A stretch of 64,000 nt of DNA from Micromonospora haikouensis (GTDB taxonomy: Bacteria > Actinomycetota > Actinomycetes > Mycobacteriales > Micromonosporaceae), in the NCBI RefSeq assembly GCF_900091595.1, contig NZ_FMCW01000007.1, positions 183,432 to 247,431 on the forward strand. The letters run 5' to 3'. Shown here in pieces: positions 17,541-29,669 of the stretch (the stretch's first letter is position 1; each line of letters starts with the position of its first letter). Below the pieces are notes generated by a model that saw only the letters and a program-made list of their open reading frames with translations, was not told where the DNA came from and made no database searches. A program made the position numbers and the translations under genes.

Positions 17541-18344
17541 TCAGCCCGGGGCGGGCGCGGCCAGCGGGACGCTGTCGCGCAGCGCCCAGTCTCGGCTGAT
17601 GTCGGCGGCGGTGCGCAGCAGGCGCGGCAGGTGCTCGTCGACAAGGGTCTCCACGGTGGTGTCGGCCGCGTGCACGGTCACGTTCAGCGCGGCGACGATG
17701 CGGCCGTCGCCGTTGTGCACGCCGGTGGCCACGGAGCGGATGCCGGGGGCGAGGTCCTGGTCGGCGAGCGCCCAGCCCTTGGCCCGCACGTCGCGCAGCG
17801 CCCGGTCCAGCTCGGCGCGGTCCGGCTGCCACCGGGAGACGACCCCGGAGCGGCCCGGCTCGGCCAGCGCCCGGTCGAGGCCGGCGGGGTCGAGCGCGGC
17901 GAGCAGGACCTTGCCCATCGACGTGGCGGGGGCGGGGAAGCGGGTGCCGATGGTCACCGCCAGGGTGACGATCTTCGGTACGGCGACCCGCGCGACGTAG
18001 ACGATGTCGCCGCCGTCGAGCTGGGCCATCGAGGTGGACTCGCCGGTCTGCGCGACGAGCCGCTGCATGTGCGGCCGGGCGACGTCCCACATGGTCAGCG
18101 AGTTGATGTAGGACATGCCGAGCTCCAGCACCCGGGGGGTCAGCGCGTACCCCCGGTCGGCGACCCGGACGTAGCCGAGCTCCTCCAGGGTGAGCAGGAT
18201 GCGGCGGACGGTGGGCCGGGCCAGGCCGGTGACGCCCGCGACCTCGCTGAGCGTCATCACCGCCTGGCCCGGCCGGAAGCAGCGCAGCACGTCGAGCCCG
18301 CGGGCCAGGGCCTCGATGAAGTCCGGTCCCGCCTCGCGTGCCAT
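17541..18344 (-). CDS. IclR-family regulator, PcaR/PobR type
   Basis: A 267-residue IclR regulator. The N-terminal winged helix-turn-helix covers about residues 10-75 (TLSEVAGVTGLARPTVRRIL). The C-terminal effector domain (about 85-260) has DIVYVARV and the PATSMGKVLLAAL stretch typical of the subgroup that controls beta-ketoadipate and related aromatic pathways. The gene looks complete. Its neighbours upstream are remnants of an aromatic ring-cleavage cluster, so it is likely the former regulator of that cluster. The start ATG at 18344 is not firmly fixed. Confidence 0.87.
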   Translation of the reverse strand: MAREAGPDFIEALARGLDVLRCFRPGQAVMTLSEVAGVTGLARPTVRRILLTLEELGYVRVADRGYALTPRVLELGMSYINSLTMWDVARPHMQRLVAQTGESTSMAQLDGGDIVYVARVAVPKIVTLAVTIGTRFPAPATSMGKVLLAALDPAGLDRALAEPGRSGVVSRWQPDRAELDRALRDVRAKGWALADQDLAPGIRSVATGVHNGDGRIVAALNVTVHAADTTVETLVDEHLPRLLRTAADISRDWALRDSVPLAAPAPG

Positions 18345-18397
18345 CGGGCTCCCTCCGTCCGTGCTCGACCGGCCGCCCGGGCGGTCACCCGGGCGGC

Positions 18398-18550
18398 AGG
18401 CTCATGCTTCCACTGGGCCGAGCCGGCGTCCCACTCGGTGTACGTGTACGGGTTGTCGAGCACCGCCGTGGCCGGGATGTCGGGGTTCATGCCCCTGCGC
18501 CAGGCCTCCTCGCTCATGGCGTCCATCAGGTACGACACCGTCGCCTCGAC
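18398..18550 (-). pseudogene. C-terminal fragment of an unidentified protein
   Basis: On the minus strand a stretch with good codon usage reads TVSYLMDAMSEEAWRRGMNP and continues through ATAVLDNPYTYTEWDAG and AQWKHEP. It has no upstream start and blends into nonsense on both sides. It looks like the 3' end of a gene divergent from the CoA-transferase remnant, cut at about 18550 by the same deletion. I do not recognise the family. Confidence 0.4.
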
Positions 18551-18561
18551 CCCGCGCCCGA

Positions 18562-19222
18562 CGGCCCGCCCTACCGGGCCGGCATCTCCGTGTTCGACGT
18601 GATGGCCGGCCTGCACGCCAGCATCGGCATCCTCGCCGCCCTGCACCACCGCGACCGCACCGGCACCGGCCAGCACGTCGAGGTCAACCTGCTCTCCTCG
18701 GCCCTGTCCGGCCTGGTCAACCACAGCAGCGGGTACGTCGCCGGCGGCACCGTGCCGTTCCGGATGGGCAACGCCCACCCGAGCCTGTTCCCCTACGAGC
18801 CGCTGCCCACCGCCGACGGCGAGCTCATCGTCATCGCCGGCAACGACGGGCAGTTCCGCAAGCTGTGCCAGGTGCTCGACCTGCCCGACCTGCCCGACGA
18901 CCCCCGCTTCGGCCGCAACCAGGACCGCACCGCCCACCGCGAGGCCCTGCGCCCGATCCTCGTCGAGCGGCTGGCCCGGCGCACCAAGGACGAGTGGTTC
19001 CGCGACCTGCTCGCCGCCGGGGTGCCCTGCGCCCCGATCAACACCATCGACGGCGGGGTCGCCCTGGCCGAGGAGCTCGGCCTCGACCCCGTGGTCACCG
19101 TCGGCGACGTGCCCGGCGTCCGCAACCCGATCACCTTCTCCGACACCCCGGCCCGGTACGAGCTGCCGCCGCCGGGTCTCGACGAGCACGGCGAGGAGAT
19201 CCGCGCATGGCTGACCAGCTGA
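18562..19222 (+). pseudogene. CoA-transferase family III (CaiB/BaiF), 5'-truncated
   Basis: About 220 residues from PYRAGISVFDVMAGLHA to the C-terminus match the second half of CaiB/BaiF CoA-transferases, including the GTGQHVEVNLL segment and the VPCAPINTI region. The N-terminal half, which contains the catalytic aspartate and CoA-binding part, is missing. The open frame upstream of 18562 is antisense to another gene fragment and does not resemble the family. A full-length member is about 400 residues, so the gene is a remnant. Its last codons overlap a start codon at 19207, as in an operon. Confidence 0.78.
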
Positions 19223-19293
19223 GCTTCCCCACCTCCCTCGGCACCTCCGACCCGACCACGATCCGGCTGCTCGGCCACGACCTCGCCGCCGAA
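19207..19293 (+). pseudogene. 5' fragment, citryl-CoA-lyase/citrate-synthase-like
   Basis: An ATG overlapping the CoA-transferase stop opens MADQLSFPTSLGTSDPTT followed by IRLLGHDLAAE, which resembles the N-terminus of citryl-CoA lyase/citrate-synthase-like proteins found in some aromatic catabolic clusters. After about 29 residues the frame turns into nonsense and the sequence continues as a dioxygenase in another frame. The family call is tentative because so little is left; the truncation itself is clear. Confidence 0.35.
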
Positions 19294-19295
19294 AC

Positions 19296-19938
19296 ATGCC
19301 GCAGTTCCTCGTCGGCAAGGCCCCGTTCTACGACGCGAACTGGCACAACGAGGAACGCGAGTTCGGGCTGCCGCGGATGCTGCTCACGGGCCAGGAGGAC
19401 CTGTCCGGGCACATCCTGCGCGCCGGCCTCGACGCCGGCTTCGACCTGGCGTTCAGCAACGAGCTGCGCATCGACCACAGCATCACCTGCCCGATCGTCA
19501 CGCTGCGCCCCGAGGCCGACCTGCCGATCGTGCCGATCTACACCAACATCTTCGCCCCGCCGCTGCCGCAGCCGAAGCGCTTCGTGCAGCTCGGCCAGGC
19601 CATCCGCGAGATCGTCGAGTCGTGGCCGTCGCACCTGCGGGTGGCGATCATCGGCACCGGCCACCTGTCGCTGGAGCTCGGCGGGCCCCGCCAGTCCGGC
19701 CCGCACGGCCCCGACCCCGAGTTCGACCGCCGGGCCGTGGAGTGGATCGCCAACGGCGACCTCGACGGCTGCCTGTCGGAGGTGACCCTCGACAGCCTGC
19801 ACGCCCCCGGCAACGCCACCCACGGGTTCATGGACTTCATGCTCATGATGGGCGTCGCGGGCGCGGGCGCGAAGGCCCACCACGTCGACACCCTCGACCT
19901 GTTCCACACCATGGAGGCCTACTTCACCTGGTACCCGA
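19296..19938 (+). pseudogene. LigB-type extradiol dioxygenase catalytic subunit, truncated
   Basis: About 214 residues match the class III extradiol dioxygenase catalytic subunit (protocatechuate 4,5-dioxygenase LigB / gallate dioxygenase): NELRIDHSITCPIV, IGTGHLSLELGGP and FHTMEAYFTWYP. The first roughly 60 residues, which normally supply the two iron-binding histidines, are absent, so the product cannot hold iron normally. The ATG at 19296 is an internal methionine created at the junction with the preceding fragment. The 3' end is also lost, the frame breaking at about 19938. Confidence 0.75.
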
Positions 19939-20196
19939 GCCGAGCGGGCCAACGCCGTGCTCAACTGCCACACCGGCGAGGCCAGCACCTGGCTGCGGTT
20001 CACCCCGGCCGAGCGGGCCGCCCTGATCGCCCACGACCACGTCGCGCTGTTCCAGCTGGGCGCCCACCCGTTCCTCACCCTGACGCTGTTCATCGCCATG
20101 TTCGAACGGGACAACACCGAGCCGCTGGAGTACCAGAAGGCGTACGCCGCCCGGCTGGCCCACTTCGACCTGCCGTACCCGGACATCGCGACCTGA
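19939..20196 (+). pseudogene. LigA-like dioxygenase small domain, out of frame
   Basis: In a different frame from the LigB fragment, about 85 residues including FTPAERAALIAHDHVALFQL and GAHPFLTLTLF resemble the LigA-type alpha subunit or C-terminal domain of protocatechuate/gallate dioxygenases. It ends with a proper stop. The N-terminal part of the domain is missing, so another small deletion or frameshift lies between 19930 and 19990. It probably belonged to a fused LigB-LigA protein. Confidence 0.6.
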
Positions 20197-20218
20197 CCGA
20201 GCCACCGCCACGCGCCGG

Positions 20219-21685
20219 TCAGCTCAGCAGGAACGTCGTCCGGTTCCCGGCCGCCGGCCCGACGATCAGCCGGCCCCGGTCGTGCCGCAGGTACGCGGTG
20301 GCGTCACCGGCGAGCTGGAGGGAGATCCCGCCACCGTCGCGGGGGACCCGACGGAAGCTCGCCGAGGTCGCCTCGGGGCTGCCGGCCGCCACCGGGACGA
20401 TCTGGACGGTCCCGTCGACGACGCGGACGTACCGGTCGGGGAAGTTGACCGACCGCAGCGACTCGGTGCCCGCGCCGGCCAGCCCCGGCACGAACCGGAA
20501 CTGGGTGTCGGCCAGCTCGCGCACGCCGGAGTCGACCCGCAGCACGTACTCCCAGTGCCGCACGTACGCGGTGCGGGCGTCGGCGGGGGACAGGCGCACG
20601 ATCGGGCCGCCCTCGCCCACGGGCACCCCGAACAGCGGCGAGCCGTCGCCGTGCCAGTACAGCCGCTGCACCCGGGTGTGCCGGTTGGGGTCGTAGAGCG
20701 GGTCGCCGGTGATGTCGCGGTAGTCGCGGGCGTGGTAGACGAGCACGTCGGTCACCCCGTCCTCGGCGACGGTGAACGAGTTGTGCCCCGGGCCGTACCG
20801 CCGGGTCTGCTCCCAGGTGGCGAAGACCGGGTCGGGGGTCTTCACCCACGACCGGTTGTCCAGCAGGTTCGCGCCCGCGTCGGCGCTCAGCAGGCCCATG
20901 CAGTAGCGGGCGTCGGTGGCGCTGGCGGAGAAGGTCAGGAACACCCGCCCGTTGCGTACGAGCACCGCCGGGCCCTCGTTGACCGCGAAGCCCTGCGTCT
21001 CCCACGCCCGCGTCGGGGTGGCGATGCGCACCGGCTTGGTGCGGATGGACCACGGCGTGTTCATCTCGGCGATGTACAGGCTGGTGTTGACCGCGATCTC
21101 CGGCTCGGCCTGCGCCCACACCAGGTAGCGCCGCCCGGCGTGCGCGAAGGTGGTCGCGTCGAGGGAGAAGTCGTCCCACTCCGTGGCGATCTGGCCGCGC
21201 AGCGTCCACCCGGCGGGGTCGCGCGGGTCGGCCAGCCCCGACTCCAGCACGTACATCCGGATGCGGAACACGTTGTCGGAGTCGCCGGCGGCGAAGTAGA
21301 CGTACCACCGCCCGTCGATGCGGTGCAGCTCCGGTGCCCAGATGTGCCCGGCCATCCGTCCGCTGGCGGGCCGCCGCCAGATCACGGACTCGGCCGCGGT
21401 GGCCAGGCCGGCGATGGTGGACGCGCCCCGCACGACGATCCGGTCGTACTCCGGCACGGAGCCGGTGAAGTAGTACGTCCCGGCGACCGGCCGGGTGATG
21501 AACGGGTCGGCGCGCTGGGTGATCAGCGGGTCGACGGTGGTGACGCCGTAGACCTCGGCGTCGGTGCGGGCCACGCCCGGCCGGGGGCCGGCGGTGGCCG
21601 CGGAGGACAGCCCGGCGACCATGCCGGTCGCCGCCACGCCCAGCCCGCCGCGCAGCAGGACACGTCGGCTCATCGGGTACGTCAT
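20219..21685 (-). CDS. GH43 arabinanase/xylosidase-type hydrolase with AbfB domain
   Basis: A 488-residue secreted protein. The N-terminus SRRVLLRGG plus a hydrophobic segment is a twin-arginine signal. The five-bladed propeller of GH43 follows, with likely catalytic Asp60 (ADPFITRP), Asp176 (SLDATTF) and Glu237 (VNEGPA). A C-terminal domain (about 365-488) resembles the AbfB/CBM42 arabinose-binding fold (SLRSVNFPDRYVRV). It should cleave arabinose- or xylose-containing side chains outside the cell. The ATG at 21685 has GAGG 8 nt upstream. An internal ATG four codons in is also possible. It lies 10 bp after the GH51 gene, so the two form an operon. Confidence 0.88.
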   Translation of the reverse strand: MTYPMSRRVLLRGGLGVAATGMVAGLSSAATAGPRPGVARTDAEVYGVTTVDPLITQRADPFITRPVAGTYYFTGSVPEYDRIVVRGASTIAGLATAAESVIWRRPASGRMAGHIWAPELHRIDGRWYVYFAAGDSDNVFRIRMYVLESGLADPRDPAGWTLRGQIATEWDDFSLDATTFAHAGRRYLVWAQAEPEIAVNTSLYIAEMNTPWSIRTKPVRIATPTRAWETQGFAVNEGPAVLVRNGRVFLTFSASATDARYCMGLLSADAGANLLDNRSWVKTPDPVFATWEQTRRYGPGHNSFTVAEDGVTDVLVYHARDYRDITGDPLYDPNRHTRVQRLYWHGDGSPLFGVPVGEGGPIVRLSPADARTAYVRHWEYVLRVDSGVRELADTQFRFVPGLAGAGTESLRSVNFPDRYVRVVDGTVQIVPVAAGSPEATSASFRRVPRDGGGISLQLAGDATAYLRHDRGRLIVGPAAGNRTTFLLS

Positions 21686-21695
21686 CGTGGCTACC

Positions 21696-24237
21696 TCACT
21701 TGGTCCGGATGCGCAGGAAGGTGACGGAGTTCGGCGCGAAGGTGCGGGTGAACGTGCCGGCGATGCCGCCGACGGTCCGGGTTACCGGCTGGATCGGCTC
21801 GGCCGAGCGGGTGTTCTGTTCGCCCGGGTCGCCGGTGATCACGGTCATCCGGGCCCGGTCGTGCACCCGCAGCCCGCCCAGGTCCACCCGGGTCACGGCG
21901 GGCCTGTCCTGGGCGTTGACCACCTTCACGATCAGCTCGCCGGTGGCGTCGTCGCGGGTGACGACCTGAGTGAACGTGCGGGTGACCCGGTCGTCGGTGA
22001 AGCTGGCCCACTCCTGGCCGTCGAGGAACAGGGTGACCTTCGTGCCGCGCACCTGCACCCGCACGTCGTACGTGGTGCCGGTGGTGATCCGGTTCGGCTT
22101 GGCGAGCAGGGTCTCCTTGGCCCCGTTGGTGGCCTTCTCCACCGCGCCCTGGGTGTTGTTCCAGCCGCCGAGGTTCCACCAGTAGAAGTTGCCGGAGTCC
22201 TTCACCCCGAACGCGATGAGGAAGCCCTCCGCGCCGGCGTTCTTGCGGGCCCTGAGCGTCAGGTCGTAGTCGCTGGCCGTGACGTCGGCGGCCCTGACCA
22301 GGGTGTCCTGCGCGCCGGTGTCCGACTGGGTGTACGCGCCGTCGATCACCGACCAGGCGCCCCGGTTCGCCAGCGGCGTCCAGGCGCCCGCCCCGGCGGA
22401 GAAGTCGTCGGCGAAGAGCACGGTGCCGTCGGGGGCGGTCACCCGCACGTCGTCGTACGTGGCCGAGGTGGCCCAGGTCGACAGGCCGATCGCGCCGGTG
22501 ATCGGCGCCGGCGCCGTGGACGGGCCGGTGACCCGGCTCGGCACGGTCCGGTCGCCGACGTTGTTCATGAAAAGCTTCTGCACCTGGTAGCTGGTGGAGC
22601 CCCACGACTCGTCGTTGTCGAACCAGATCAGGTCGGGCCGCCACTGGACGTTGTCCACGTTGGCCAGCAGTGGCGCGTACGAGGCCATCCGCACCACGTC
22701 GGCGTTGCGTTCCAGGCCGGTCAGGTACGACGCCTCGGCCAGCGAGTTGGCCAGCTTGTTGCCCTGCGAGGCGTACTCGCCGAGGAAGACCTTCGGGCCG
22801 GCGCGGTCGTAGGAGTCGTAGCGGGTGTTGTTCTGCAGGAACCACGCCGGGCTGTTGTAGTAGTGCTCGTCGACCATGGCGACGCCGGCGTCGCGGTTGA
22901 GCTGCCAGAGCCGGTCGAAGGTGCCGCCGGCGTCGTCGGGGCCGGAGTTGCCGATCACGGTGATCCCCGGGTGCGCCGCCTCGATCGCCGCGCGGAACCT
23001 CTGGAAGTTGGCGAAGTACGCGTCCGGCAGGTTCTCCTCGTTGCCGACGGCGAGGTGGGTCAGGCCGAACGGCCTGGGGTGCCCCATCGAGGCGCGCAGG
23101 CGGCCCCAGGTGGAGCTGGTCGGGCCGTTGGCGAACTCGATCAGGTCGAGGGTGTCGGCGATGTGGCGTTGCAGCAGCGCCTCGTCGACGGTCGCCTGGT
23201 TCTGGCCGCAACCGGTGACCAGGGCGGGCACGACGGGCAGCGGCATCGCGCCGATGTCCTCGGCGAACTGGAAGTACTCGTAGTAGCCCAGGCCGTAGGA
23301 CTGGTTGTAGCCCCAGAAGTTGGCGTTGGTGGCGCGGGTCTCGACCGGGCCGACCGTGTCCTTCCACTGGTAGGAGCGGGCCCGGGGCCAGTTCGAGGCG
23401 GCGTCGTAGCCGGACATGCTGCCGGTGTTGACCAGGCAGCCGCCGGGGAAGCGGACGAAGCCGGGCTTCAGCGCCGCGATCTTCTCGGCGAGGTCGCGGC
23501 GCAGGCCGTTCGGGCGCTGGCGGAAGGTGTCGCGGGGGAACAGCGAGACCATGTCCAGCCGCAGGACGCCGGTGCCGCCCGCGCGCACGGACAGCCGGCC
23601 GGCGTCGGTGGTGCGGGTCGCCTTCAGCGTCCCGGTGTACCGCGTCCAGCCGTCGCCGCGCACGGCACGCCTCAGGGGCGCGGCGAGCGGCCGGCCCGCG
23701 GCGTCGTGCAGGGTGACGGTCAGGGGGGGTCCCGGCGGCGGCGTCGGTGCGGGCCCACACCGAGAAGTCGTACGCGCCGCCGGCGCGCAGCGCGATCCCG
23801 GTGTTGTAGCCCGCGTTCGTCACGCCGTACCGGCCGTCGCCGGGGTTGGCGAGGTCGAGGCGCAGGTAGGTGCGGTTGCGCTCGTGCAGCCGGGCGGCGT
23901 CGTCCGCCGTGGACGCGGTGCCGACGCCGCCGGCGTCGGCGGTGGACGTCCAGCCGGTCAGCGGCGTGTAGGAGCGGTTGTCGGCCGGGCCGAATTCGAA
24001 GGAGCGGTTGCGGACCAGTTCGGCGTGGAACCCGCCGTCGGCGGCGAAGTTGATGTCCTCGAAGAACACCCCGTACATGGAGTCGCTGATCGCGGTGCCG
24101 GCGGCGGCCGGGTCGACGGTGATGGTGTATTCGGGCTCGGGGGTCGGCGTCCTGGCCAGGCCGGGCGTGGCGGTGGCGACGGTGGTGGCCACCAGCGCGG
24201 CCGCCGCGAGGCCGAGCAGTGGGTGTGGTCGGAACAT
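21696..24237 (-). pseudogene. GH51 alpha-L-arabinofuranosidase with a frameshift
   Basis: A secreted GH51 enzyme of about 847 residues split by one frameshift. The start at 24237 has GGAGG 7 nt upstream and a signal peptide (MFRPHPLLGLAAAALVATT). The N-terminal part (EDINFAADGGFHAELVRN) is in one frame up to a run of seven G at 23723-23729. From there the protein continues one frame over; removing one base of the run restores PLTVTLHD. The downstream part contains the acid/base glutamate in VGNEEN, the nucleophile in LGEYAS and an extra lamin-G/DUF1080-like beta-sandwich before the C-terminal domain. It removes arabinose from arabinoxylan. Either a true mutation or a homopolymer read error. 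Confidence 0.85.
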
Positions 24238-24655
24238 GTGTGCCTCCTGGACATCGGCACTGCCCCCGGCGTGCCGTGGCCGGGGCCCGACGCGCCGCGC
24301 CCCGGTCGGACGGCCCTGCATGTGAGCGCTAACACGGGCGAGTATTGCCGGCCGATGAAAACCGGTCAATAGCCGGGTTACCGGGAAGTACCTCCGGAGC
24401 CCCTTCTCGCCCCGCCGATGCGCGTCCCGTCGCGCTGCGGTTGCGGGCGACCACCCGGCGCGTCCGCGTCGGCCCGGTCCCGGCGGGGTGACCGCGCTCA
24501 CGGCCGCGACCGGTCCGCGTGAAAACGGCGTCAAGAAACGGCCCGTCGCCGTCACGGTCGCGTTATGGCCCCTGTCCCCGGGCCGCGCGGCGGGTTGTGA
24601 TGGCACGGCGACCGGCCCCGGTCGCGACGACCGTGTCCAGTAGGAGGAACCGACC
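24238..24655. other. Divergent control region between GH51 and kdp
   Basis: No gene is supported in these 418 bases. It holds the LacI-type operator at 24321-24334 for the arabinofuranosidase operon and, on the right, the presumed kdp promoter. AGGAGG (24642-24647) is the ribosome binding site of the leader peptide. I saw no clear -35/-10 pair for kdp and no recognisable riboswitch. Confidence 0.5.
24321..24334. promoter_or_regulatory. LacI-family operator upstream of GH51/GH43
   Basis: TGTGAGCGCTAACA is a near-perfect palindrome with the central AGCGCT typical of LacI-family sites in actinomycete glycosidase operons. It lies 84 bp upstream of the GH51 start codon. No LacI-type gene is present in the window. 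Confidence 0.7.
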
Positions 24656-24739
24656 GTGTCCGACCTGGTGTACGTGCTGGTGACGGCGGCGCTGTTCGCG
24701 GCGCTCGCCCTCGTGGTGAGGGGCGTGGAGAAGCTGTGA
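24656..24739 (+). CDS. 27-residue membrane peptide preceding kdpF
   Basis: GTG start with AGGAGG 8 nt upstream. The product is a single membrane helix, with a hydrophobic core from [17 protein letters not shown] and the basic end RGVEKL. Its stop overlaps the kdpF GTG (GTGA), so it is translated with the kdp genes. Similar short peptides precede kdpF in other actinomycetes. It may be a second small subunit of the Kdp complex. The function is not established. Confidence 0.7.
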   Translation: MSDLVYVLVTAALFAALALVVRGVEKL

Positions 24740-24825
24740 GCGCCGTCGACGCCGTCGGCTTGGCGCTGGCGATCGGCCTGGGCGTGTTCCTGGTGATCGC
24801 CCTGCTGTTCCCGGAGCGGTTCTGA
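24736..24825 (+). CDS. kdpF: KdpF, small subunit of potassium-transporting ATPase
   Basis: A 29-residue single-helix peptide ending in FPERF, the size and pattern of KdpF, which stabilises the KdpFABC complex in the membrane. GTG at 24736 overlaps the stop of the leader peptide, and its TGA overlaps the kdpA ATG (TGATG). Position directly before kdpA makes the call secure despite the short length. Confidence 0.85.
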   Translation: MSAVDAVGLALAIGLGVFLVIALLFPERF

Positions 24826-26480
24826 TGACCACGACGACAGCCGGCGTGCTGTTCGCACTCTCGCTCGTGGCGGCCCTGGTAGCCGTCCACAAGCCGTTCG
24901 GCGACTACCTCTACCGCGTGGTGGCGGGCACCCGGCACGCCCGCGTCGAGCGGGTCGTGTACCGCCTGGTCGGGGTCGACCCGGCGGCCGGGCAGACCTG
25001 GGGCGTGTACGCCCGCGCGGTGCTTGCCTTCTCCGCGGTGTCGATCCTGTTCCTGTACGCGTTCCAGCGCGTGCAGAACCACCTGTGGCTGTCCCTCGGC
25101 TTCGCCCCGGTGGTGCCGCACGGGGCGTGGAACACCGCGGTGTCGTTCGTGACCAACACGAACTGGCAGTGGTATTCGGGCGAGTCGACCATGGGGCACC
25201 TGGTGCAGATGGCCGGGCTGGCGGTGCAGAACTTCGTCTCCGCCGCCGTCGGCATCGCCGTCGCGGTCGCCCTGGTCCGTGGGTTCGCCCGCGGTCGTAC
25301 GGGCGAACTGGGCAACTTCTGGGTCGACCTGACCCGGATCGCGCTGCGGGTCCTGCTGCCAGTCTCGGTGCTCGGGGCGCTCGTGCTGATGCTCGGCGGC
25401 GTGGTGCAGAACCTGTCCGCCGGCACCGACGTCACCACACTCACCGGCGCAGCCCAGACGATCACCGGCGGGCCGGTGGCCAGCCAGGAGGTGATCAAGG
25501 AACTGGGCACCAACGGCGGCGGCTTCTACAACGTCAACAGCGCCCACCCCTTCGAGAACCCGACGGCCTGGACGAACTGGCTGGAGATCTTCCTGCTCCT
25601 GGCGATCCCGTTCAGCCTGCCCCGGGTGTTCGGCCGGATGGTCGGCCAGAACCGGCAGGGATACGCCATCGCCGCGGTCATGGCGATCCTGGCGGTGGCG
25701 AGCATCGCCCTGACCAACGTCTTCGAGCTGGCCGGCCACGGCACGGTGCCGCAGGCGGTCGGGGCCGCGCTGGAGGGCAAGGAGGTGCGCTTCGGGGTGT
25801 CGGACTCAGCGACCTTCGCCGCGGCGACGACGCTCACCTCCACCGGCGCGGTGAACTCGTTCCACGACTCGTACACGGCCCTGGGCGGGATGATGCCGCT
25901 GGTCAACATGATGCTCGGCGAGGTGGCTCCCGGGGGTGTCGGCTCCGGCCTCTACGGGATGCTGGTCCTCGCGGTGATCACCGTCTTCGTGGCCGGCCTG
26001 ATGGTCGGCCGGACCCCGGAGTACGTGGGCAAGAAGATCGGCGCGCGGGAGATCAAGCTCGCGTCGCTGTTCTTCCTGGTCACCCCGGCGCTGGTGCTGG
26101 CCGGGACGGCCGCGGCGTTCGCCACCGGCAACAACTCCACGGCCCTGAACGCCGGCCCGCACGGCCTGTCCGAGGTGCTGTACGCGGTCACCTCGGCGAG
26201 CAACAACAACGGCTCCGCGTTCGCCGGCATCACGGTCGGCACCCCGTGGTGGAACACCGCCCTGGGCCTGTGCATGCTCCTGGGCCGGTTCCTGCCGATC
26301 ATCTTCGTGCTCGCCCTGGCCGGCTCCCTGGCCCGCCAGGTGCCCACCCCCGCCACCGGGGGAACCCTGCCGACCCACCGGCCGCTGTTCGTCGGGATGG
26401 TCGTCGGCGTCACGGTGCTCCTGGTCGCGCTGACCTTCCTGCCCGCGCTCGCGCTCGGTCCCCTCGCCGAGGGGCTGTGA
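24825..26480 (+). CDS. kdpA: KdpA, potassium-binding channel subunit
   Basis: A 551-residue integral membrane protein with about ten membrane segments. The four selectivity-filter-like repeats are visible, including [20 protein letters not shown] and [10 protein letters not shown]. It forms the K+ pathway of the KdpFABC high-affinity uptake pump. ATG at 24825 overlaps the kdpF stop. Confidence 0.97.
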   Translation: MTTTTAGVLFALSLVAALVAVHKPFGDYLYRVVAGTRHARVERVVYRLVGVDPAAGQTWGVYARAVLAFSAVSILFLYAFQRVQNHLWLSLGFAPVVPHGAWNTAVSFVTNTNWQWYSGESTMGHLVQMAGLAVQNFVSAAVGIAVAVALVRGFARGRTGELGNFWVDLTRIALRVLLPVSVLGALVLMLGGVVQNLSAGTDVTTLTGAAQTITGGPVASQEVIKELGTNGGGFYNVNSAHPFENPTAWTNWLEIFLLLAIPFSLPRVFGRMVGQNRQGYAIAAVMAILAVASIALTNVFELAGHGTVPQAVGAALEGKEVRFGVSDSATFAAATTLTSTGAVNSFHDSYTALGGMMPLVNMMLGEVAPGGVGSGLYGMLVLAVITVFVAGLMVGRTPEYVGKKIGAREIKLASLFFLVTPALVLAGTAAAFATGNNSTALNAGPHGLSEVLYAVTSASNNNGSAFAGITVGTPWWNTALGLCMLLGRFLPIIFVLALAGSLARQVPTPATGGTLPTHRPLFVGMVVGVTVLLVALTFLPALALGPLAEGL

Positions 26481-26500
26481 CCACTGTGAGAGAGAAGGAC

Positions 26501-28695
<2,195 letters not shown>

Positions 28696-28696
<1 letters not shown>

Positions 28697-29577
28697 TGCG
28701 TCTACCCACCTGGCTCGCCCAACACCTGGCCGCCCTGCGCGCCCTGCTCGTCTTCACCGCCCTGCTCGGCCTCGCGTACCCGCTCGCCCTGGTCGCCGCA
28801 GGCCGGCTGCCCGGCCTCGACGCCCGCGCCGACGGCTCGCTCGTCACCGCCGACGGCCGCACCGTCGGCAGCGCGCTCTTCGGCCAGGCGTTCACCGACG
28901 CCGACGGCGACCCCGTTCCGCGCTACTTCCAGTCCCGCCCCTCGGCGGCCGGCGACGGCTATGACCCCACCTCCACCGCGGCGAGCAACCTCGGCCCGGA
29001 AAGCGTCGTGGACACCCTCGCCGCCGACCCCGCCGAATCGACGCCGAGCCTGCTCACCCAGGTCTGCGCCCGCAGCCGGGCCGTCGGCGCGCTGAACGGG
29101 GTGGACGGGCGGCGGCCGTACTGCACCGCCGACGGGGTCGGCGCGGTCCTCGGCGTGTTCCACCGCGACGGGTTCACCGGCCCGGTCACCCGGGTCGTCA
29201 GCGTCAACCAGACCGCACCCGCCACCCCGTTCGTGGCGGCCTGGCAGGGCGTCGCGGTGGAGCTGGCGCGGCCCGGCGAGGACTACGTCGCGGCCGGGGC
29301 GGTGATCGTCCCCGTGCGCGGCGACGCCCCGGCCGACCCGGCTGTGCCCGCCGACGCGGTCACCGCCGGCGGCAGCGGACTCGACCCGCACATCAGCCCC
29401 GCGTACGCCGAACTGCAGGTCGCCCGGGTGGCCCGCGAGCGCGGCGCGGACCCGGCGGCGGTGCGGCGGCTGGTGGCCGAGCACACCACCGGCCGGGTGC
29501 TGGGCTTCCTGGGCGAGCCCGGCGTTAACGTGCTGGAGCTGAACCTCGCCCTCGACCGGCGGCTGCCCGCTCGTTGA
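28696..29577 (+). CDS. kdpC: KdpC, assembly subunit of potassium ATPase
   Basis: A 293-residue protein with one N-terminal membrane helix (LRALLVFTALLGLAYPLAL) and a large extracytoplasmic domain, including SRPSAAGDGYDPTSTAASNL, SGSGLDPHISP-like GGSGLDPHISPAYAELQVAR and a C-terminal NVLELNLALD. It is longer than the roughly 190 residues of enterobacterial KdpC because of a central insertion (about 110-175) that contains two cysteines. ATG at 28696 overlaps the kdpB stop by one base. GTG at 28693 is an alternative. Confidence 0.94.
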
Positions 29578-29669
29578 ACCCTCGCCGGGGCGGACCACCG
29601 ACGACCCGCCCCGGCCGGCCCGCCGACGATTCGCCCCGACCCACGTCGACCCACGGAAGGAGGAGCGCC

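Noticed and set aside
18338..18561. Start of the CoA-transferase gene at 18338
   Set aside because: The first 75 residues of that frame are antisense to another gene fragment and show no CoA-transferase similarity. The family match begins only at about 18562.
24238..24655. c-di-AMP (ydaO) riboswitch before kdp
   Set aside because: I could not find the conserved pseudo-symmetric core or its paired elements in this stretch.
29574..29669. TTG start of kdpD overlapping the kdpC stop
   Set aside because: The extra 32 residues are Pro/Arg-rich and unlike KdpD, while the GTG at 29670 has a strong GAAGGAGG site 6 nt upstream.
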